Source: Balanoglossus misakiensis
Lineage: Eukaryota; Hemichordata
Assembly (NCBI GenBank): GCA_040954595.2
Contig: CM082578.2
Span: 5,828,001-5,892,000 of the forward strand
Direction: 5' to 3'
DNA: 64,000 nt
The notes beneath the pieces are model-generated. The model ran no database searches and had not been told where the DNA came from. It saw only the letters and a program-made list of their open reading frames with translations. Of the stretch, positions 14,203 through 26,200 are shown in pieces. Position 1 is the stretch's first letter; each line of letters starts with the position of its first letter. The position numbers were made by a program, and so were the translations under genes.

Positions 14203-14353
14203 GGGGGCACAAGCGCCCTCAGGCGGCTTGTGCCCCCATTGTTATTGTTGGAATATTTCTTCTTTATTAGGGCCCAAGCGCACGCAAGCGCTTGGGCCCT
14301 ATTGGTTTCGTTGGGGTTTTTTAGGGCCCAAGCGCAAGCCAGCGCTTGGGCCC
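14203..14353. repeat. Array of three GC-rich hairpins
   Basis: Three strong stem-loops lie head to tail at 14203-14237, 14270-14299 and 14324-14353. The last two have identical 12-bp arms and six-base loops (ACGCAA and AAGCCA). They are the stacked 5' ends of the nested elements. Open frames across them are artefacts of the repeat. Confidence 0.85.
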
Positions 14354-16915
14354 TATTGGTTTCGTTGGGGTTTTTCTGTCTTTCTTTCTTTCTTTCTTTC
14401 TTTTTTCTTGTGTCAATTCTTTGTCGCTCTAGATCTCAGACACCGCTGCAGGTACACTTCTGAAACTTGCTACAGTGGTCAAGGTCAATGAGTAGATGTG
14501 CATTGAACCCTTGAATTTTTAATTGGTCACGTGACCTGGCGGCCATATTGGATTTTCTGAAAAAATGCAAATCTTAGATCTCAGAAACTACAAGTCAGAT
14601 CGACTTCAAATTTGGTGTGCAGGTAGTCTACCTTCTACCCATCATTTTTGTAATTGGATATTTTGCTGTCAATGTTGCAGTTTTTTTGCTACAATTTTTT
14701 TTCTGAAATCCAGCTTAAATTTCAAAAATCTTCTTCTCTAGAACTGGTGATAACCGAGACACGGGGTTTGGGGTATGTAGTCACCTATCTGATGTCTATC
14801 AAGTTTGCGAAGATCTTTGTGATTGGTCGAAGATTATGGCGGCCATATTGGATTTTCGTAAAACCTTAGTAAAATTTCAAAAATCTTCTTCTCAAGAACC
14901 GGCGATAACCGAGTCACAAGATTTGGTGTGTGTGGTCATTAAACAGATGTCTATCAAGTTTGCGAAGAAGAATGTGATTGGTCGAAGATTATGGCGGCCA
15001 TATTGGATTTTGTGAAAAACGATTAAAAAGTAAAAATTCCCTTTCTAGCCTAAAAATTGATAGCACAGAAATTCTTTTTATGGATATGAATCATCATATG
15101 ACAAGAATATGCTATAAATATTTTGGTAATTTTGGCAATGACCTTTGACCTACTTTTGACACATCATTTTTCTGCATATCTAATTCCAGGCTAACCAATA
15201 GGGCTATAAGTTTGGTTTTTGATGTATGTGGATTAGTGTGTGATCAAAATATTTTGCTACTTTTTGTGACCCCTTTGACCCCTGCTGACCTCATTAAATA
15301 TGCACATACCTAATTAATGATGAACCAGTAGACCTAGAGGTTTTGTTTTTGTTATACATGGACCAGTATGGGGTCAAAATATTTTGCCTAAATGTTGGGT
15401 GACCTCGGGTGACCTTTGATCTACTTAACACTATATCAGCATCAGATCAGATAATAGAGCTTGGGCCCGGACAATGCTGCTTGCAGCTTTAATCTTTCTT
15501 TCTTTTTTCTTGTGTCAATTTCTTCGGCCAACGAGATCTCTGAAACTACTGCAGGTACACTTCTCAAACTTGCTACAGTGGTCAAGGTCAATGAGTAGAT
15601 GTGCAGTGACTTGTGAATAATTAATTAGTCACGTGACCTGGCGGCCATATTGGATTTTCTGAAAAAATTCAAATCTCAGATCTCAGAAACTACAAGTCAG
15701 ATCGACTTCAAATTTGGCATGCAGGTAGACTACCTTCTACCCATTATTTTTGTAATTGGAAATTTTGCTGTCAATGTTGCAGTTTTTTTGCTACAATTTT
15801 TTTTCTGAAATCTGGCTTAAATTTCAAAAATCTTCTTCTCCAGAACCAGTGATAACCGAGACACGGGGTTTGGGGTATGTGGTCACCTAACTGATGTCTA
15901 TCAAGTTTGCGAAGATCATTGTGATTGGTCGAAGATTATGGCGGCCATATTGGATTTTAGAAAAACCATAGTTAAACTCCAAAAATCTTTTTCTCCAGAA
16001 CGGGCGATGACTGAGTCGCAAGATTCGGGGAGTATGGTCACTACACTGATGTCTATCAAGTTTGCAAAGAGCATTGTGATTGGTCGAAGATTATGGCGGC
16101 CATATTGGATTTTGTAAAAAGCAGTGAAAAATTGAAATTCCTTTTTCTAGTCTAAAAATTGATAGCATACAAATTCTTTTTATGGATATCAATCGTCATG
16201 TGACTAAAATATGTTACAATTTTTTGGCGATTTTTCACATGACCTTTGACCTACTTATCACGCGTTAGTATTTCTGCATATCTAATTCCAGGCTAACCTA
16301 TCGGGCTAGACGTTTGGTTTTTGATGAATGTGGATTAGTGTGTGATCAAAATATTTTGCTACTTTTCATGACCCCTTTGACCTCTGCTGACCTCATTAAT
16401 TATGTGCATAGCTAATTACAGGCGAACCAATAGAGCTAGAGGTTTGGTTTTTGTTGGACACAGACCAGTATGAGATCAAAATTTTTTGCCCAAATGTTGC
16501 GTGACCTCTGGTGACCTTTGACCTACTTTCGCATATCTCAGCATCCAGAGCAGATACAGCCATGGCATTTGGTAGGATGGGACCAAAATGTAAAGCCACA
16601 ATTTTGAGTCACCTGTGACACCTGCTGACCTCATTAAATATGCACATACCTAATTACAGGCGAACCAATAGAGCTAGAGTTTTGTTTTTTGTTGGACATG
16701 GACCAGTATGGGATCAAAATTTTTTGCCCAAATGTTGCGTGACCTCTGGTGACCTTTGACCTACTTCACCCTATTTCAGTAGCAAAAATACACACATCCC
16801 TGTTATGTCATCAGATAATACATACGATAGAAAATTCTGTTTTTTCTCATTCATACTGTGCATATATAATTCAAGATCAGCGCTTGGGCCCGACAATGCT
16901 GCTTGCAGCTTTAAT
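14270..16915 (+). mobile_element. Element B: nested inside A
   Basis: It begins with a hairpin of 12-bp arms, GGGCCCAAGCGC and GCGCTTGGGCCC (14270-14299), followed by TATTGGTTTCGTTGGGG. It ends with GCGCTTGGGCCC (16880-16891) and GCTGCTTGCAGCTTTAAT (to 16915). Element C interrupts it at about 14323; B resumes at 15494 with a CTTTCTTTC tract that continues the same pyrimidine-rich stretch. Its body parallels those of A and C: an AGATCTC block, CACGTGACC, GGCGGCCATATTGG repeats, then the TGACCTTTGACC-rich half. It is longer than C because the last block (Gly-free, non-coding) is duplicated near 16500-16760. Confidence 0.75.
14324..15493 (+). mobile_element. Element C: innermost, uninterrupted copy (1.17 kb)
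   Basis: This is the cleanest unit of the family. In order it has the 5' hairpin with arms GGGCCCAAGCGC/GCGCTTGGGCCC (14324-14353), TATTGGTTTCGTTGGGG, a (TTTC)n tract (about 14378-14408), a body with CACGTGACC and GGCGGCCATATTGG blocks, a distal half rich in TGACCTTTGACC-like motifs, GCTTGGGCCC (15459-15468) and the 3' end GCTGCTTGCAGCTTTAAT (15476-15493). The 3' GGGCCC block can pair with the 5' hairpin arm. No reading frame spans it. Confidence 0.75.
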
Positions 16916-17390
16916 TCTTCTTCTTCTTCTTCTTCTTCTTCTTCTTCTTCCGAGAAATTCGGCCAGGTAGATCTGGAAAACCGCTGCACCTAGGGGGCTG
17001 AAACTTGGTAGGGTGGTAGGGGCCAATGAGTAGACGTGCAGTGGCTCGTGAATATTTAATTAGTCACGTGACCTGGCGGCCATATTGGATTTCCTGAAAA
17101 TCGTTAAATGAGTCCTTCTCTAAAACCACTGGGCCGATCGAGTTCAAATTTGGTGTGCAGGTAGCCTACCTTATGTCCATCATTTTACCCAATTGAAATC
17201 ATGACGTCATACATAAAGTTTTTTTGCTACAATTGTTTTTCTGAAAAACTACCTAAAACTTTAAAAATCTTCTTCTCCAGAACCAGCGGTTACCGAGTCT
17301 CGGGATTTGGGATATGTGGTCACCTAACCTATGTCTATCAAGTTTGCGAAGCACACTGTGATTGGTCGATCATTATGGCGGCCATGTTGG
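14528..17390. promoter_or_regulatory. Repeated GGCGGCCATATTGG block with E-boxes
   Basis: GGCGGCCATATTGG occurs at 14538, 14838, 14993, 15640, 15940, 16095 and 17075, with a GCCATGTTGG variant at 17377. Three copies follow CACGTGACCT (CACGTG at 14528, 15630 and 17065). The others follow ATTGGTCGAAGATTAT or a near-identical block. GCCAT resembles the core of YY1 sites and CACGTG is the canonical E-box. Repetition within each element shows internal duplication before the elements dispersed. Confidence 0.35.
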
Positions 17391-18039
17391 ATTTTCGGAA
17401 AACCATTGAAAAATGAAAATTCCGTTTTGTAGCCAAAATATTGACAGAACGGAAATTCTTTTTTTGGATATGAGTCATCATATGACCGGAAGTTGTCACA
17501 ATTTTTCGGGGCAATTTTCACATGACCTTTGACCCAGTTTTAAAACAACTAATTATATATGCATATTCAACATACCTCCTCTTGTCAAAGCACCACAGTC
17601 ATGAATTTTGTGGACATGGGTACCAATGCAGCCAGGACATGGCACAAATATTTTGGTAATTTTGGCAATGACCCTTGACCTATTTCTGAAACATCATTTT
17701 TCTGCATATCTAATTCCAGGCTAACCAATAGGGCTAGAGGTCTGGTTTTAGTTGGACATGGCCCACTCTGGGGTCAAAATTTTATGCCCAAATTTTGGGT
17801 GACCTTGGATGACCTTTGATCTACTTTCCCATATCTCAGCATCCACAGCAGTTAGAGTCCTGGCTTTTGGGGGGCAGATGGAGCACATATGGAGTCTTAC
17901 ACAAGACCTCATTAATTATGCGCATACCTAATTTTAGACGAACCAATAGAGCTAGGGGTCTTGTTTTTGTTGGACCTAGACTTATATGGGGTCCAATTTT
18001 TTTGCCCAAATTTAGGGTGACCTTAGGTGACCTTTGACC
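15139..18039 (-). promoter_or_regulatory. Cluster of DR1 nuclear-receptor-type motifs
   Basis: TGACCTTTGACC occurs exactly at 15139, 16240, 16512, 16750, 17523 and 18028, with close variants at 15410 and 17810 (TGACCTTTGATC) and 17669 (TGACCCTTGACC), and wider-spaced forms at 15267 and 16369. On the minus strand this reads GGTCAAAGGTCA, matching the direct repeat of AGGTCA with one spacer base that HNF4, RXR/PPAR and COUP-TF receptors bind. The motifs belong to the body of the nested elements. Whether any is bound is unknown. Confidence 0.5.
16916..16951. repeat. (TTC)n microsatellite
   Basis: About twelve perfect TTC units immediately follow the 3' end of element B. They are the continuation of element A's pyrimidine tract, into which B inserted. 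Confidence 0.9.
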
Positions 18040-18182
18040 TACTTTCCCATATCTTTGTATCCCCAGCAGATACAGCCGTGGCATTTGCTGGTCACCACGG
18101 GAACCGCTTGTGCCCCGCCAACGCTGCTTGCAGCTTTAATGTTATATTTTTATTGCTGAAACTACTTAGATTCTGAATAAAG

Positions 18183-18720
18183 TGGGTAAGGGACCGTAAA
18201 ACATATACTTAAACTTCATGGACAGTTGTCTCGTTATTTGTGCTATTTGGATTGCCAAAAAGGTGTTTATTCGTGAGGAAATCTCGAAAAAAAAATTGAG
18301 AAATTTCAAAGGAACTCTGAACGTTTAGACTTTATTTACAAAAATATAAATATAAAATCTTATACAAGACATCTGTCATGTACATCATATATGTATGAAT
18401 AAGTTCTTTCATGAGTTCTGTATGCATTGTGAATGCAGCATAACAAGGTCATGCGTATTCTCGCGTAGTGCATTTATATATTTTGCTAAAATTAACGGTT
18501 TTGAGAAGAGTAGGTATACGAGGTCAGTGAGGGACTGCAAATGCTTGGCTTACACACTTTAAGCTTCAAGGACATTTGTCTCGTTATTTGTGCTCTTGAA
18601 CTTGAACTGCTCAATAATGTCTATTGGGATGGATCTCGAAAAGTCAGAACTTTAAAAGAACGCTCGTACTTTTTTTTCAAGAATCTCAAATACCAAATCT
18701 TTTTTTTTTCATATTAGTTT
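18183..18720. repeat. Diverged tandem duplication
   Basis: Copy 1 (about 18189-18380) and copy 2 (about 18525-18720) share a GAGGGAC(T)G or AAGGGACCG start, a CTTNAAGGACA block, the exact GTCTCGTTATTTGTGCT and a TCTCGAAAA block. Later parts align poorly. No coding frame is shared. Confidence 0.6.
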
Positions 18721-21700
18721 TTATGTTCATTATGTGATTTGTTCTATCATGCTAAGAATATTATGCATTTGTTAATTAATGTCATTGTAAAATCCTATAT
18801 TACACGTTAGTAAGTTAAGAAAAATGAGCAAATGTGAGTTATTGACTTTGGGAATCGGAGCGCGCAGATCTACTGGATATTAGTCCTTTGATGATCATTA
18901 AGAACCGATAATACTTGCTATTGCCCCCAGGTCGGCGATTGTTCGTGAGATCTATGAGATGTACACTATGGGGGTGGGTGGGAACTGCTATCGCATACAT
19001 GAAAAACAACGATAACTCGTGAAAAAACGATAACTCATGAAATATTGGGGCATAATGGAACTACCTAATGATACACTTTGCACATCTTACAGGAGCTGTA
19101 CCGCTATTGTGTTTGTTTCTATAGTAACTTATAGTAACTTATCAAGACGATTTACTGTAAGAGCTGCCTGTATATATTTTCTGTCACGGTACGACGGCAG
19201 TGAATACGGTCTCGATAAGTGAATATTCGGGGAAACAATTATCAAGTTTCCAACATATACAGTGTTCATTGTAGCCTCAGTGAGGAGATTGTACATAGTA
19301 GTTTATGTTTATCGGGTGTGATAGCATTAGATAAGCTTACTATCTTTTCTGATCTTCGTCGTCTTGATATAGGCGATTGACACAGAACATGTAAGAGCAA
19401 ATACAACACGCCGGGTGTAGCGAGGTGTGTGCTTGTGGGAATACTATGAGCATTCATGGCGAACGTAAAAACAGCAACAATATAAAGAAAAACAAAAGAA
19501 TAAAATATATTTTCAAAATCAGTCTTAAAATTGCGTTTATGTTTGCGTATCAGTTTTCAGGTCAAGCTATGTACATTTCAGGGATTACACAATAATGTCT
19601 ATATGGCGCATGGTAACATATGCAAAAGTGTGATGTCTGCATGTATACGCATACTTCTTTAGTTGAACTGAGTCACGACTCTCCTGAATCGGCCACACTG
19701 CAAGCGCTGCTCATCTCTGGTAAACCGGCAAAGATAGAGCGGCACCGTTTCTGTGCACGAGATGGCTCATATCTGCCTTTTGGTTTCATCCTGCGGCGAA
19801 CGTAGTTTCCGGACTCCGTGAAAGGAAACGTGCCTCTTGGGGCCCCGTTGATTGAAACCGTCGTCGAAGAGTGTTGCGAATAATTGGCTGCGTTTATCGC
19901 GTGAATGGAGCCCACACTTTAATGGTAAATATTTCAACTCTGCCAGTTCCTTGTAAGTCCATATTAAGGTTCCTTTCCTTTTGTGTACGCACCGGGTCTC
20001 AAAAGAAAAGAGGCTTGCAGAAGAATGAAGTGTGACGCAAAACCGAATGAAACTGCTGATGTAATAATACTGTACCGCGAACTGCAACGGATGAACGTCA
20101 GGCTCTCTATACGATGTACGGCATTAATCTTAAGATAAAGACGTTGAACAAGGCTGCGCTTTACCGTCTTTGGCGAAAGATTTGCTAGAGACGAAACTAA
20201 TAATAATTTAATATCCAGTAAACGACAGGACAAAACTGGACCGCATCTGTTTACTACTCTTTGGCCTACTTTAGTCACGTGACAAAGACATCATACGTCT
20301 TGACCACGTGTTACACCGTGAACAGCATATACAGCGTATGGGTGAAATTTGAACATTATGATCATTATATATTCCACAATTTGCCCAGTGGCGAATACAT
20401 ATTAAAGCCCCACTGTATATACGGAATCATTTTCATAATTTTACAGTCAAACGAGAGGCGTCTCATGGAAAATGCTTACCCAGAGGCTAAACTTAGCTGG
20501 TTTTCAAATAGTAATGAGAGAGCTTGACAAATATAAAATAGTGGACTAGAGTATGGCCGCCTCCAACCCAAGCACTGCAAGCGGAGAGCGTGTACCACAT
20601 CCATTGTTGAAATCTCACCGTTGCGACTGCATGTATCCTCCCGTCGACTCGGATTCTAGCTGTTAAATATCATTTTGTAACGAGCGTCTCAGTTCCTTGT
20701 CATGCGTTTGCATCCTGAAACTAGAGCATTGAATTTGCATCTGTATCGATCAATTTTATGTGTCGTGTTCGGCTACAACAAGAGTTGGGGATTTATTTGA
20801 GATCAAGAAATGGAAACAGTTCCGTTAACAGTAAGTTCGTTTGCAATAAAGCAATATACCAGATGCTTTATAGAGAATAACTGAACACTTAACCAGTATT
20901 AAAATGAAGCGGTCATCATCCGCAAATCCCTGAAATTAGATAAGTCTTAGAATGAATGAAGCAGCCAACCGTAGCTAAACTAGGCATGACAACAACTGAA
21001 GATCCTAGTAGGTCGTGGCGACTGCAGTGGGGCTTGCGCTGGTATGGGAGGACATATTCTCACCAAGGGGGACACCCACGCGGCGCAACGACCGCTTCCC
21101 TTTAAAACATGCACGGCCTTGAATAATGTCTGCATAGCTGAAGACCCAGTGATAGACGCTTCCTATGCGATACACGAATGACAAAGCGAGTCTGGGAGAA
21201 CACAGTATTCGAAAACAACGAAATATTTCTTCACCTAAGACATTGCTAAAAGCGTCCTAGGCTGATAATATTTTACGGACCTTTTAAAATAATCGCCTAA
21301 TGATTATCGCGTGCAAAATGAATACCCGTCACGTTCGCGGAATTATGTCCCTTACCGCCTAAGAGAATTAAAGCAAATCTTTCAAGTTAACGTAAAGCTG
21401 GGATGCTGAAGTAGACATGTTTTACGTTTTCAAGTACAGTAATTCTGAGAATTACCTTATTAAGTACCTTTTGCATTGTTAAAGCCCTTTTGCATTCCAA
21501 AAATTAGAATTTGTCTGCATGTACCATTGAAGCTCGTCCTTATAGCTGATGGAGAGGCAATTTAATTGAGGCCGAAAATGTTTTAACTTAATTGACATCT
21601 TTCAGCCCTATCAGTATATGTGTCTTTAACATTATGTCTTGCGCTTTGAAGTATATAGACAGGCCATTCATTGCTATATATTTTATGACAAGGTTTCAAA

Positions 21701-22499
21701 TAAACTCGAACTAATGAGGTACTTTCAGTGTCATCTTTGTCCGGTGATTAGACATAATCCACTTCACCGATTTGCTGTGAGGACAGACATGATGTCAAAC
21801 TGACATTAGAATAGTACTGTCTTTAAACTGTGTTCGTTCCCTATTATCCTTGGTATGTAATGAGAACTACCCTTTTGTCCGTGAGTACTGGTGCAGTATT
21901 TCTCGAAAATGCCAGCATCAAACCGAGGAGGGTTTGCATGTTTTTTTAGAGCAAACACATTCACGATGTCCAAGAACGTCAATGGGATGCCCACAATATT
22001 TTTATCGCTAATTTATATACACAGCAAGAAATCTCAACAAGAAATTTCTACCAAATTACGACTAGCTTCCTATTATGGCCAAAGAGCGCCCTCCAAGGTG
22101 CGGTTATACTTGACCGACAATACCAAAAAACCCATGTTTTACTTTATTCTCATGTAAATTCTATTTCGGTTAATGTTAATGACCGAAAGGATTTTGTACT
22201 GCCTCATCAGGTGTTACACTCATAGCACGTGCATGACCGAGTTACACGAAGACGTAATCAACTTTTGCTAGTGTACGTGACACAGATGCTCATTCCATAG
22301 AATTTTGAGACAACAGCGGTCAATTACTAGGAATGATTATTTTATAACCCAGAAGGTTTTGATGTTGCTGCAAAATATACCTTTTAGGTGGAATCTATGT
22401 ACTTGTTCAAAAATTAATATAAAGACACTAGAAACCATTTTACCGAGTGTTTTACTTCAAGTGATTGATGATACATAAAGCGAGCGGGTTCATATGCAC
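18721..22499. other. Intergenic stretch, no gene recognised
   Basis: A GC-richer island at 20989-21180 has a 63-codon open frame (+) with CSGACAGMGGHILTKGD in it, but it lacks a start and a good acceptor. The 19673-19915 minus frame ending SACSVADSGES is equally orphaned. I call neither a gene. Confidence 0.4.
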
Positions 22500-22753
22500 T
22501 TTTGATATCGGCAAATATGCATTGGTATACACATTGGTATACACAGCCGATTTGATTAACGTTTCCCTCTGTAGCCGGGCTAGCTTAAATGGGTCAGTAG
22601 AAAGAATAGTTAACAGACCGATACGACTATATTTTGTAATATATATATACATAAATATTTCGACTGACCCCTTTACATGTACATGTAAGCCCACAGAGGG
22701 TAAGGTTAATAAATTCATCCGTGTATACCAATGCGTCTCGGCCGATATCAAAA
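22500..22753. mobile_element. Imperfect 254-bp palindrome (foldback element)
   Basis: The ends TTTTGATATCGGC (22500) and GCCGATATCAAAA (to 22753) are exact inverses. Inside, GCATTGGTATACAC (22519) pairs with GTGTATACCAATGC (22721), CCCTCTGT with ACAGAGGG, and GGGTCAGT with ACTGACCC. In the left arm ATTGGTATACAC is duplicated. Both strands are open over about 100 codons, a by-product of the palindrome. No transposase is present. Confidence 0.8.
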
Positions 22754-22835
22754 TGACATAAAGGTGTGAGATATGGTGTGTGCGCAGAACGCCTAACGGA
22801 GTAACGATCATGACGATCACACCCAGGTGCGGGCG

Positions 22836-23282
22836 TCCATAATGGTTATGTTAAGGATGTACGTTCAGTAAAATTGAAAGTATTGTCATTTCTTTTAATT
22901 GTGGATTTTTGGATTCTCCTTTGTATGTATAATGAAAATCCGTGATAAAATATAGGGGTCACCGTGCTTGTTTTTGAAATACAGAGCCATGAATTTAGTC
23001 GATAATAGAAGCAATCTGCTGACTCCGCATTTTTCACCAACGGTTTGTCTATGGGCAAATTTTTTAACGCGATTAGGGCATAATCTCAAAATAGAGCGCG
23101 GACCACACAATTTTATTTGACGAATGGATTTATATTGAGCTACATGTATGTGTAAAATTTCATGAATATGACAATAGAAGTTTGTTTTCCAGCAATTCTC
23201 AATGTAATCCTATGGGAAAAAGACACACGTACACTGTTTGTCAGTTTATGTTCTGCGCGTACATCCATAATGGTTATGTTAA
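22836..23282. repeat. 19-bp direct repeats around a 410-bp segment with inverted ends
   Basis: TCCATAATGGTTATGTTAA occurs exactly at 22836-22854 and 23264-23282. The enclosed segment starts GGATGTACG (22855) and ends CGTACATCC (23258-23266), an inverted pair. It could be a short DNA element with a long target repeat, or a duplication joined to a foldback. The 19-bp length is long for a DNA-transposon target duplication. Confidence 0.6.
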
Positions 23283-26200
23283 CACTGAAGCTTGGCGGTT
23301 ATACATCCTCATTATCCCACTGAAAATCTTGTCAATATCAATTAACCACTGCTTTGATTCATGCACAGTATATCATCAGCCGCAGTGCCTATGTACCCCC
23401 TTTAATTGGATTCATTGCTTAGGGTTTGCCTCTCGAGATTGATATTTGCATGTTACTGTGTAAGAGTAATTAAAGGTATATAGAAGGTGTCATTGGTGAT
23501 TTCAAGTGACTCAAAGTCAGTCATAATCTACCGACGGACAGATGAATAAGGCAGTGCCTTTCATAAGATACGCTTTGGTTATACAGCATTCAGTCGGTAT
23601 ATAAGGCTATATCAATTCGTATGCATTTTGTAACGTCACTATTATCATACGTACTGAAAAGTGCCTTACATTTGACTGTTACTCCAATTATGCCACGTCA
23701 ATTCAGCAATGAAAACTGACCTTCGGAGTAGATTCAGGGAATGTGCGACGCAAAAGGCACCACTTGAAACCTTTACAAGCAGTTAAATCACACTTTCGGA
23801 AATCACTCGGCATTCCGCTGTCAATCAATATCTAATGAAGATGGAATTTCAAAGAACACTTGCTGTTTCGTGTCGCTGTATATGCGTTTAGGTCAGAAAG
23901 GAAACAGCGAAATTTAAGTTTGAAGATAGACAACGCTCATGGGGCATTGAAATTTGGACACATTAAACAGACTAAAATACAGTAATCTTGCATATCAGTT
24001 CATGGCGACCATTTTGGAAAACATATTTTAATAAGTAACAAATACGCTGTAATTGTATTAATTGGTCAACACTGAATCTTAACAGGAATTGAAAAATAGA
24101 ATATATGGCATTATTTGGCGATTGAATTTACTCAACAGAAAATCTTTCTGCCACTCTCTTCTGCGCTGTAAGATGAGATATAGAAACAGGCATGGGCATT
24201 AATGGAGTGCGTATGTGCACTGTGGAAGTTATCGAAAATTATAAAACCAAATCGTAATGAGTAGAGAGACACCTCCGTTAGAAGCGATGTCTTATAATCG
24301 GAGGCGGCAGCTTTCAATATATGTATGTAAATATAATGTGAAAAACCATGGAAACTATAAATGGACAACGGCACCCGGTAGATGCAGAAATGCATATTTC
24401 ATCAGAACTTCATTTTTTCTTTTGTTGAACCTTCGGATACCTGCCTTTGCTGTAATTAGGTTTTGCATCTAACCATATTAGAGCTACCGGTTTCCATGAA
24501 AGAGTTCAACATTAACAATTATCCCAATGATTATAGGTCGTTCGCACGATAAGAAAAAATGTGGGCTTTATTTCAGCCAAGGTTAAACGTGAGATTTGCT
24601 AACGTCGGCTACCTGAGATATCGCTGATCATTTCCTATCTGCAGTTAGGCCCTTGACGTCACCTCTATCGGCAATTACACACAAAACAAAAAGCATGCAT
24701 GGAAATAGAGTACTTCTTGTTGTACATGGCGTATACACATTTCCTGTCAGAGAGCAAAGACTTAGTTCAATTGAACGCACTTTTAAGCAACCGTTTTACC
24801 GCTACGGGTACGATTTGGACAGATCTGTGTAATGTAGCAACACGCCAAATGTCATGATGTGGAATTCTTGTCACTGTCCTCTCTGTATCAACCCCCCTCC
24901 CCTTTGTAGGGGTCAATTGAACGTGGGAATGTGAAGGAAGACATCTTACATCTACAGCTGAGCTGAATTTGTTAGTATAGTAGAAGTCAATGTTCGACAC
25001 TTGTTGTTGACAATAAGCAATGATTTGAATTTGAATGATTATAACTGGTAGTATATATACATTATTTTACATGTTAATAAGTGGGGATGGAGTGAGTCGT
25101 AATTTGATAAAAAGAATATACTTGTGTAAGATGAGCGTATGCTGTTATTTGCCCAGTTAATGGAGTGCGACCATTATGACCCATCATCAATGTATCACGC
25201 TTTCCTGTGTTGAATTCACATACACTTGACAGAGACATTTGATTCATTATAAGTATAGGCATTACAGATCCAGCAACTAAAAACTATACAGTAATGGTAC
25301 TGGTTGTATTCCACTTTTATTAGTTTAATGGCCTGGCTGCACGTCTAGCTTCTTGTATCAGTACCGCATTATAAAAATAGCACTAGTGCCTGAAACGACA
25401 CGGAAGCATATCCATGCTTGCGTACACAATCTCATTAGAAAACACCATTAAACTTCAAATGCTAGCATTTCAGCAATCTCGTTATATCACTCATTATAGC
25501 GACACCGTGTCACCAGTTAGGTGTCACTGGTTCAGTTGTTCAATCTCAAATCGCACGTTTGATAGCCTCACTATATATGTCACACGTTGGGCGGCGTTAC
25601 ACCTATACAACCAGTGGATATAATTGTGACTGTAGGCCTATATGTGCGAGTGTAATCATTAAAGGCAACGTTCTACAAACGAGCAAAGCTGTCATATAAT
25701 CATGTATTTATTGCTTGTAGGTCAAATGGTCATATATTGAGAAAAAAAATGATCTAGCGAGTCTAAGGTTAAGGCACGGTGACATATTGCATCAATTGAT
25801 CGCGAGGGCAAACTATTCAATAGCGTCATAAGATGTTTTATTCCCTGTCCCATAAAACATATTTCATGTCCTATTTACCTGGATTGTGGCGCGATAACAT
25901 TGGCAAAGTTGAGAGGGGTTTTGGTTCTATGATATGATTTTATGGGTTTACACGAGCATTAGGGTTTACATGACAGTGTGTGTATGGGGGAGTAACTCGG
26001 TACACGTTTATTCCCCTTGCACGCTGGGGTTATTCGCTATGTTCTACGAAGAGAGCAGAACAATCTTGTTGACTTAATGTTTCTGTCGAAGTTAAGATGA
26101 TTTCAGGAATCATATTTAAACTAAGTTTGCGTTCTCTCCGGGTGCACTAAGACATTACATGGTTAAAGGATGTTGATGGCACGGCGGTGTACAGCTTATT

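Larger units (their letters stand above)
14203..18140 (+). mobile_element. Element A: outermost of three nested hairpin-capped elements
   Basis: The 5' end is a hairpin whose arms read GGGGGCACAAGC (14203) and GCTTGTGCCCCC (to 14237). The 3' end carries the matching CGCTTGTGCCCC (18105-18116) followed by GCTGCTTGCAGCTTTAAT ending at 18140. The sequence right after its 5' hairpin is interrupted at 14270 by element B and resumes at 16916 with a (TTC)n tract and the body. It encodes no visible transposase. The terminal pairing is specific: GCACAAGC pairs only with this 3' end, whereas B and C use GGGCCCAAGCGC. The asymmetric hairpin ends and lack of a clear target duplication recall Helitron2/Helentron-type non-autonomous elements, which is inference. 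Confidence 0.75.

Noticed and set aside
14141-14491. Two overlapping plus-strand open frames of 91-116 codons
   Set aside because: They translate the GC-rich hairpins and (TTTC)n tract of the nested elements; the repeated peptide is a by-product of repeated DNA.
19673-19915. Minus-strand frame ending SACSVADSGES
   Set aside because: Protein-like composition, but overlapping frames are equally open and no splice partner or homologous motif is seen.
20989-21180. GC-rich island with a Cys-containing open frame ending YAIHE
   Set aside because: No start codon, no pyrimidine-rich acceptor and no family resemblance.
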